Assembly: GCA_903921405.1 (NCBI GenBank)
Contig: CAIXPV010000001.1
Location: forward strand, 1-9,558
DNA: 9,558 nt
Source: an uncultured Actinomycetes bacterium
Lineage (GTDB): Bacteria; Actinomycetota; Actinomycetes; Nanopelagicales; Nanopelagicaceae
Direction of reading: 5' to 3'
Shown: positions 5,211-9,558 of the stretch, piece after piece
Numbering within the stretch: the stretch's first letter is position 1
Layout of the letters: each line of letters starts with the position of its first letter
Notes under the pieces: model-generated
Seen by the model: only the letters and a program-made list of their open reading frames with translations
What the model was told of the DNA's origin: nothing
Databases searched by the model: none
Position numbers and translations under genes: made by a program

Positions 5211-5963
5211 TTGATTTCAGCGCTGCACGTTAATGATCTATCACTGGATATCGGTGGTGCAAAGATTCTGGACGGAATAACCATTTCCGTAAAGCCGAAT
5301 GAAACCCTAGGAATCATTGGCCCAAATGGTGCAGGAAAGACCTCGTTTTTTAATCTGCTCAGTGGCATCCGTAAACCATCACGAGGTCAAATCTTTATTG
5401 GCGATCGTGATGTAACAGATTTGCCACCACATGAGCGCGCTAGAGCTGGAATCGCTAGAACTTTTCAGACTTCGAGCGTTTTTGTTAATCTGACATGTTT
5501 AGAAAATGTTCGTATAGCTGCCCAAGCCGCACACGGCAAGTCTATGAACCTCACCAAGAACGCATATAAGTTCACAGATGTTGTTGCTCATGCCCACGAC
5601 GCACTGGCAAAAGTTGGCCTCTCTGCATACGCGCTTCACCGAGCTGGCGCTCTATCTCACGGTGACAAGCGCCGTTTAGAGATTGCAATCGTGCTTGCTT
5701 CAAAGTCTGAGATTGTCTTACTCGATGAACCAATGGCCGGCATGAGTGTTGAAAATGTGCCAGAGCTAGTCGAAATTATTCGCTCACTGGCAACGGTGCA
5801 CAAAAAGACTGTGCTAATTGTCGAGCACCATATGGAGGTTATTTTGGGGCTTGCCGATCGGATCGCAGTTCTTAATTACGGTGAATTACTAGTCTGTGAT
5901 ACTCCACAAAATGTTATTAATAACCCAATCGTTCAATCTGCATATATTGGTGAAGCGCTATGA
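5211..5963 (+). CDS. livG: ABC transporter ATPase, LivG type
   Basis: This 250-residue cytosolic subunit hydrolyses ATP to drive import. It shows Walker A GPNGAGKT (37-44), the Q-loop in RTFQTSSVF (Gln86), the signature LSHGDKRRLEIA (148-159), Walker B IVLLDEP with Glu173 (168-174) and the switch histidine in VEHHMEV (His206). The LSHGD signature in place of LSGGQ is normal for LivG relatives. The C-terminal extension after the H-loop matches the LivG length class. Translation starts at TTG with a good ribosome site. The stop overlaps the next ATG as ATGA, so the two ATPases are coupled and probably form a heterodimer. The gene symbol follows the family only; it does not imply amino-acid transport. 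Confidence 0.92.
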   Translation: MISALHVNDLSLDIGGAKILDGITISVKPNETLGIIGPNGAGKTSFFNLLSGIRKPSRGQIFIGDRDVTDLPPHERARAGIARTFQTSSVFVNLTCLENVRIAAQAAHGKSMNLTKNAYKFTDVVAHAHDALAKVGLSAYALHRAGALSHGDKRRLEIAIVLASKSEIVLLDEPMAGMSVENVPELVEIIRSLATVHKKTVLIVEHHMEVILGLADRIAVLNYGELLVCDTPQNVINNPIVQSAYIGEAL

Positions 5964-6664
5964 ACGCATTGACCGTTAAGGATCTGAATGTAAAGATCGG
6001 CGAATCTCATATCTTGCATGGTGTGACATTTGATGTACCAGCTCACAAAGTAACGGCACTTCTGGGTCGCAATGGCGTTGGTAAATCCACAACGCTCAAA
6101 AGCATCATGGGGCTGTATCAAGGCACTGGCTCAATTGAGCTCAATGGGCAGCAGATACTTGGAACACCGACATACAAGATTGCACAAGCCGGTGTGGCCT
6201 ATGTGCCCGAAGACCGTGAGATTTTCTCAACTTTATCGGTGCGCGAGAACTTAACTTTGGCATCGCGCAACAAAAACAATGGCGATGCGTATAAGAATAT
6301 TTTCGAACTCTTTCCTGAATTAGATACGCGTGCGGCCCAGCTGGCCGGATCATTATCGGGTGGCCAGCAACAAATGGTGGCAATTGCCAGAGCGTTGTTA
6401 AATGAGAATGAGATTCTTCTAGTCGATGAACCCACAAAGGGTTTGGCGCCAAAGCTAGTGACAGAGGTCGCAAATGCATTGGTAAAAGTTGCTCACGAAA
6501 CAACAATGTTGCTTGTAGAACAAAACCTTGCATTGGTTAAACGTGTTGCTGAAAATGTGATTGTTATGGATCAGGGAAAAGTCATTTTTCAAGGTGGACC
6601 TGAAAACTTAAGTGACCCAGCATGGGTTCATGAAATGCTAGGCGTTAGCGGAGGTCACAAATAA
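5960..6664 (+). CDS. livF: ABC transporter ATPase, LivF type
   Basis: This 234-residue second ATPase has Walker A GRNGVGKST (36-44), YVPEDREIF (81-89) where LivF proteins have a Glu in the Q-loop region, signature LSGGQQQMVAIARAL (132-146), Walker B ILLVDEP with Glu157 (152-158) and VEQN (186-189). Gln in place of the switch histidine is usual in LivF proteins, so it is not a defect. It is coupled to the upstream ATPase by ATGA and to the permease below by TAATG. It is expected to pair with the LivG-type subunit under the two permeases. Confidence 0.92.
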   Translation: MNALTVKDLNVKIGESHILHGVTFDVPAHKVTALLGRNGVGKSTTLKSIMGLYQGTGSIELNGQQILGTPTYKIAQAGVAYVPEDREIFSTLSVRENLTLASRNKNNGDAYKNIFELFPELDTRAAQLAGSLSGGQQQMVAIARALLNENEILLVDEPTKGLAPKLVTEVANALVKVAHETTMLLVEQNLALVKRVAENVIVMDQGKVIFQGGPENLSDPAWVHEMLGVSGGHK

Positions 6665-7545
6665 TGGAGGCTTTTATCCTTATTGGAATCACAGGTATTG
6701 GTTTAGGTGCCTTGTACTTCCTGATTGCCTCTGGCCTTTCACTTATTTACGGTTTGATGGGTGTGCTCAACTTTGCTCACGGAAGCTTTTTAACCGTAGG
6801 CGCCTTTGTTGGTTTCTGGGTTGCTAGCAAGATGGGTTTTGAAACTACTATCCCCGAATTCCTACTTGCCATGATTATCGGTGGCTTAGCTGCAGGTTTA
6901 TTTGCCTTGTTGATCGAACAGTTGTTAATTACTCGACTTTACGAGCGACATATTGATCAAGCCTTAGTCACCGTTGGCGTCTCTTTGGTAGTAGGTGCAG
7001 TCTTGGGCGGCTGGTTTGGAAACGACCTTCGCATGTTCCCGACCCCTATGTGGTTTTTGACCGCAATAGATATTGGTGGGGCTCAGATTCCAGCCGACCG
7101 AGTTATCTATATTTCTACGGCCATCCTTTTGCTGATTGGTAACTGGGCCCTTCTCAAGTTCACGCGCATTGGCTTGATCATCCGAGCCGGTGTTGAAAAC
7201 CGGCACATGGTGGATGCCCTTGGAATCAACGTGCGCAAGGCTTTTAGTACTGTTTTCTTCTTGGGTGGTTTTGCAGCCGGTGTCGGCGGAGTCTTAGTGT
7301 CGGTCTATTCCAATGGAGTTTCTCCCCTCATTGCCGGCTCGTATTTAATCTACGGATTCATCGTTGTTGTTATTGGTGGCATGGGTTCTGTGCCTGGTAG
7401 CTTCTTGGCCGCGATGCTCATTGGGATTATTAAACAGTTTGCTAATTACTATGCAACAGGTCTTGGAGATTTCGTAGTTGTGATTTTGTTGGCCGTTGTC
7501 TTACTTATCAGACCCCAAGGTTTATTAGGAAAGGTGCGAGCATAA
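6664..7545 (+). CDS. livH: ABC transporter permease, LivH type
   Basis: This 293-residue integral membrane subunit has about eight hydrophobic segments. LivH landmarks are GLSLIYGLMGVLNFAHGSF (24-42), the ATPase-docking loop in IRAGVENRHMVDALGINVRK (173-192), VVVIGGMGSVPGS (234-246) and the tail RPQGLLGK (283-290). GGAGG at 6650-6654 lies 9 nt before the ATG, whose A is the last base of the preceding TAA. It should form the translocation pore with the LivM-type permease. Nothing in the sequence I can read by eye identifies the substrate. Confidence 0.92.
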   Translation: MEAFILIGITGIGLGALYFLIASGLSLIYGLMGVLNFAHGSFLTVGAFVGFWVASKMGFETTIPEFLLAMIIGGLAAGLFALLIEQLLITRLYERHIDQALVTVGVSLVVGAVLGGWFGNDLRMFPTPMWFLTAIDIGGAQIPADRVIYISTAILLLIGNWALLKFTRIGLIIRAGVENRHMVDALGINVRKAFSTVFFLGGFAAGVGGVLVSVYSNGVSPLIAGSYLIYGFIVVVIGGMGSVPGSFLAAMLIGIIKQFANYYATGLGDFVVVILLAVVLLIRPQGLLGKVRA

Positions 7546-8567
7546 TGTTGCGTTGGAAATATTCTCGGCCTCTACTTGGAGTTGTTATGGCTCTGTTAGC
7601 ACTTGCTCCAGTACTGGGCAATAATCCTTTGAGCAGGCCTGGCTTACAACAAACTATGGCAGTTGCATTTATCTGGGGTGGCTTAGCACTTACCTACGAC
7701 TTGCTCTTTGGATTTACTGGCTTGCTCTCATTTGGCCATGCTCTTTATTTTGCAACCGGAGTTTATGTCACCTGTATTCTTATTAACCATGAAGTTGTTT
7801 CTTGGTGGCTGGCATCTCTTATTGCAATTGCCGTCAGTGCGCTACTGGCGCTTTTGGTTGGTGCGGCATCGTTGCGAACAACTGGAATCACCTTTGCTAT
7901 GGTTACCTTGGCCTTTGGTGAGGCCGGCCATGTGATTCTTGAGCGAAACTTCTTTGACTTAACTGGTGGAGAAAATGGAATCGCACTTAACGCCAATTTA
8001 ATTCCGCAGTTCTGGATTAGCGTTGTAAACACTAAATATATTTACTGGACCGCCCTTGCTGCCATGGCTCTGACGTATGCGGTTATCTGGTGGGTTACAG
8101 AGAGTTCAGCTGGACGTGTGTTCGCGGCCCTTAGAGATAATGAGCTGCGCGTACAAGTGTTAGGTCTTAATACGCAGCGCTTTAAGTTACTGGCCTTTGT
8201 GATTAGCGCCGCCCTGGCTGCTTTATTGGGCGATGTGATGTTGCTGGCTGCAGGCAGTGCAGCACCTCGATTTGCCGATGCCGGTGTGACAATTAGCCTC
8301 TTGTTAATGGTGGTTTTAGGCGGAGCAGTAACACGCTGGGGCGCCGTTATAGGTGGAATCATTTACTCAGTTGCCACAACCCGCATGCAGGATTTAACTC
8401 AACAAGATTCATTTAAGACGATTCCAAAGTGGATCGGTGGTCCAATCTCCGAGCCCGCATTTGTCTTGGGCCTTCTCTTTATCTTTGTAGTGATGTTTGC
8501 ACCCGGTGGCTTATCCGGTGCTTACTACAAACTTCGACTTAGAGCGATTACCAAGAAATCACAATGA
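7545..8567 (+). CDS. livM: ABC transporter permease, LivM type
   Basis: This 340-residue membrane protein carries LivM landmarks: FGFTGLLSFGHALYF (55-69), TTGITFAMVTLAFGE (112-126), LTGGENGI (139-146), the docking loop SSAGRVFAALRDNELRVQVLG (around 187-207), VLGGAVTRWGAVIGG (257-271) and FAPGGLSG (318-325). It starts on the last base of the livH stop (TAATG). Its stop overlaps the acetoacetyl-CoA synthetase start as ATGA, so transporter and enzyme are on one message. The polar, Lys- and Arg-rich C-terminus (329-340) is cytosolic. Confidence 0.92.
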   Translation: MLRWKYSRPLLGVVMALLALAPVLGNNPLSRPGLQQTMAVAFIWGGLALTYDLLFGFTGLLSFGHALYFATGVYVTCILINHEVVSWWLASLIAIAVSALLALLVGAASLRTTGITFAMVTLAFGEAGHVILERNFFDLTGGENGIALNANLIPQFWISVVNTKYIYWTALAAMALTYAVIWWVTESSAGRVFAALRDNELRVQVLGLNTQRFKLLAFVISAALAALLGDVMLLAAGSAAPRFADAGVTISLLLMVVLGGAVTRWGAVIGGIIYSVATTRMQDLTQQDSFKTIPKWIGGPISEPAFVLGLLFIFVVMFAPGGLSGAYYKLRLRAITKKSQ

Positions 8568-9558
8568 ATACAAAGCTGTGGGAACCTAAAGATTCTAGCG
8601 ACACCGCAGTTGCAAAGTTGCAAAGGCAACTCGGCTTTGAGTCATACGATCAACTGCATGCGTGGAGCGTAGAAAACCCTGGAGAGTTTTGGTCAAAGGC
8701 TTGGGATGAGTGTCAGATCATTGGACATAAGGGTTCAAAGTTTTATGACGCGGGGAAAGATTTTATATCTGCTCGTTTCTTTAGTGAAGCAACATTGAAT
8801 GTGGCTGAAAATCTCTTGTCTAAAGGAGATGACAATGACGTTGCAATTGTTTCGATTTTAGAGGATGGCACGCGAAGTGAAATAACCTGGGCCGAGCTAC
8901 GATCACAAGTAGCCGCTACAACTGCTGCGCTAAAATCATTGGGTGTTGTTAAGGGAGATCGCGTTGCAGCATGGGTACCTAACGTTACCGAGACGATCGT
9001 CTTCACCCTTGGTGCACTGAGCATTGGCGCTACGGTTTCAACGGCATCCCCTGATTTTGCTCCCGGAGCTGTACAGGATCGTTTCGGACAGATTGAGCCT
9101 AAAGTCTTACTGGCCGCAGATTCTTATCAATACAACGGTAAGGTTTTTGACTGCGCATCAAAGGTCGCTCAGATTAAAGAACTGCTTCCAACTCTTATTC
9201 ATACGGTTCAGGTGAATCAGTTTTCAGCGTGGATAGCACCGTTTATGGGCTCCCCATTAGATTTCACACCACTTCCCTTTGATCACCCAGGCTTTGTGCT
9301 CTTTTCATCTGGTACAACCGGAAAACCCAAGTGCATCACTCATAGCGGCGCAGGCGTCATGTTGAAAGCTAACGCCGAAATGTTGTATCAATTTAATATC
9401 ACGCAGGATCAAAAGGTATTTTTCTTTACAACGTGTGGCTGGATGATGTGGAACTGGCTGATAATGGCGCTCGGGCGCGGAGCAACTGTCGTTTTATTTG
9501 ATGGTGCACCTATGCATCCAGCACCTTCACGACTATTTGATATCGCACAAGCAGAGCA
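8564..9558 (+). CDS. aacS: Acetoacetyl-CoA synthetase, N-terminal half (cut by window edge)
   Basis: The frame starts at the ATG overlapping the livM stop and is open for 331 codons to the window edge; the family is about 650 residues, so roughly half is present. The enzyme uses ATP and CoA to turn acetoacetate into acetoacetyl-CoA (EC 6.2.1.16) through an acetoacetyl-AMP intermediate. Evidence is the N-terminal cap (FWSKAWDEC, 42-50), ARFFSEATLNVAENLL (70-85), SPDFAPGAVQDRFGQIEPK (162-180), the adenylate-forming P-loop SSGTTGKPK (248-256) and the diagnostic block TTCGWMMWNWLIMALGRGA (289-307) followed by DGAP (313-316). GWMMWNW separates acetoacetate ligases from most acetyl-CoA synthetases. 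Only a weak ribosome site is visible, so its translation is probably coupled to livM. It is the natural next step after BdhA on the other strand. Confidence 0.93.
   Translation, partial: MNTKLWEPKDSSDTAVAKLQRQLGFESYDQLHAWSVENPGEFWSKAWDECQIIGHKGSKFYDAGKDFISARFFSEATLNVAENLLSKGDDNDVAIVSILEDGTRSEITWAELRSQVAATTAALKSLGVVKGDRVAAWVPNVTETIVFTLGALSIGATVSTASPDFAPGAVQDRFGQIEPKVLLAADSYQYNGKVFDCASKVAQIKELLPTLIHTVQVNQFSAWIAPFMGSPLDFTPLPFDHPGFVLFSSGTTGKPKCITHSGAGVMLKANAEMLYQFNITQDQKVFFFTTCGWMMWNWLIMALGRGATVVLFDGAPMHPAPSRLFDIAQAE

Noticed and set aside
5356..5391. Non-canonical signature (LSHGD) in the LivG-type ATPase and Gln for His in the LivF-type VEQN as signs of inactive ATPases
   Set aside because: Both variants are normal for these two subfamilies, and Walker A, Walker B and the catalytic Glu residues are intact.
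3956..8567. Straight annotation as a branched-chain amino acid transporter
   Set aside because: Not excluded, but family membership alone does not fix the substrate, and coupling to aacS and proximity to bdhA point elsewhere; kept as the main alternative.

Overview
The window looks like chromosome from a free-living, low-to-moderate GC actinobacterium. My best guess is the freshwater acI / Nanopelagicales group (Planktophila-like). The reasons are compact overlapping genes, Shine-Dalgarno sites of the AAGGAG type, actinobacterial-looking protein sequences, and a C-terminal tag (CVKxK..KKVT..CPKGYTKK) that I associate from memory with secreted proteins of that group. The assignment is inference; there is no rRNA or other marker gene here.

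Layout. Positions 1-1476 (minus) hold a secreted YHYH-domain protein with a long alanine-rich stalk; only its last codon or two lie outside the window. Positions 1614-3747 (minus) are a tightly coupled three-gene operon, read right to left: a cytosolic alpha/beta hydrolase, D-3-hydroxybutyrate dehydrogenase (bdhA) and a small secreted protein, joined by two ATGA stop/start overlaps. Positions 3748-3955 are a short divergent control region with a CRP/GlxR-like inverted repeat and a plus-strand promoter. Positions 3956-9558 (plus) are a branched-chain-amino-acid-type (Liv/HAAT) ABC importer: binding protein, a hairpin terminator or attenuator, two ATPases and two permeases. The last permease overlaps by ATGA the start of acetoacetyl-CoA synthetase (aacS), which is cut by the right edge about halfway.

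How the genes fit together. BdhA oxidises D-3-hydroxybutyrate to acetoacetate, and AacS activates acetoacetate to acetoacetyl-CoA, which thiolase can split to acetyl-CoA. One of these enzymes is in the divergent operon and the other is translationally coupled to the importer. The most economical reading is therefore an uptake-and-activation locus for 3-hydroxybutyrate, acetoacetate, or an ester or oligomer of 3-hydroxybutyrate opened by the alpha/beta hydrolase. A Liv-type importer serving this substrate class would be new as far as I know. The main alternative is leucine import, since leucine breakdown also ends in acetoacetate. The secreted YHYH protein and the small secreted protein share a paired-cysteine C-terminal tag and are the least understood part of the window.
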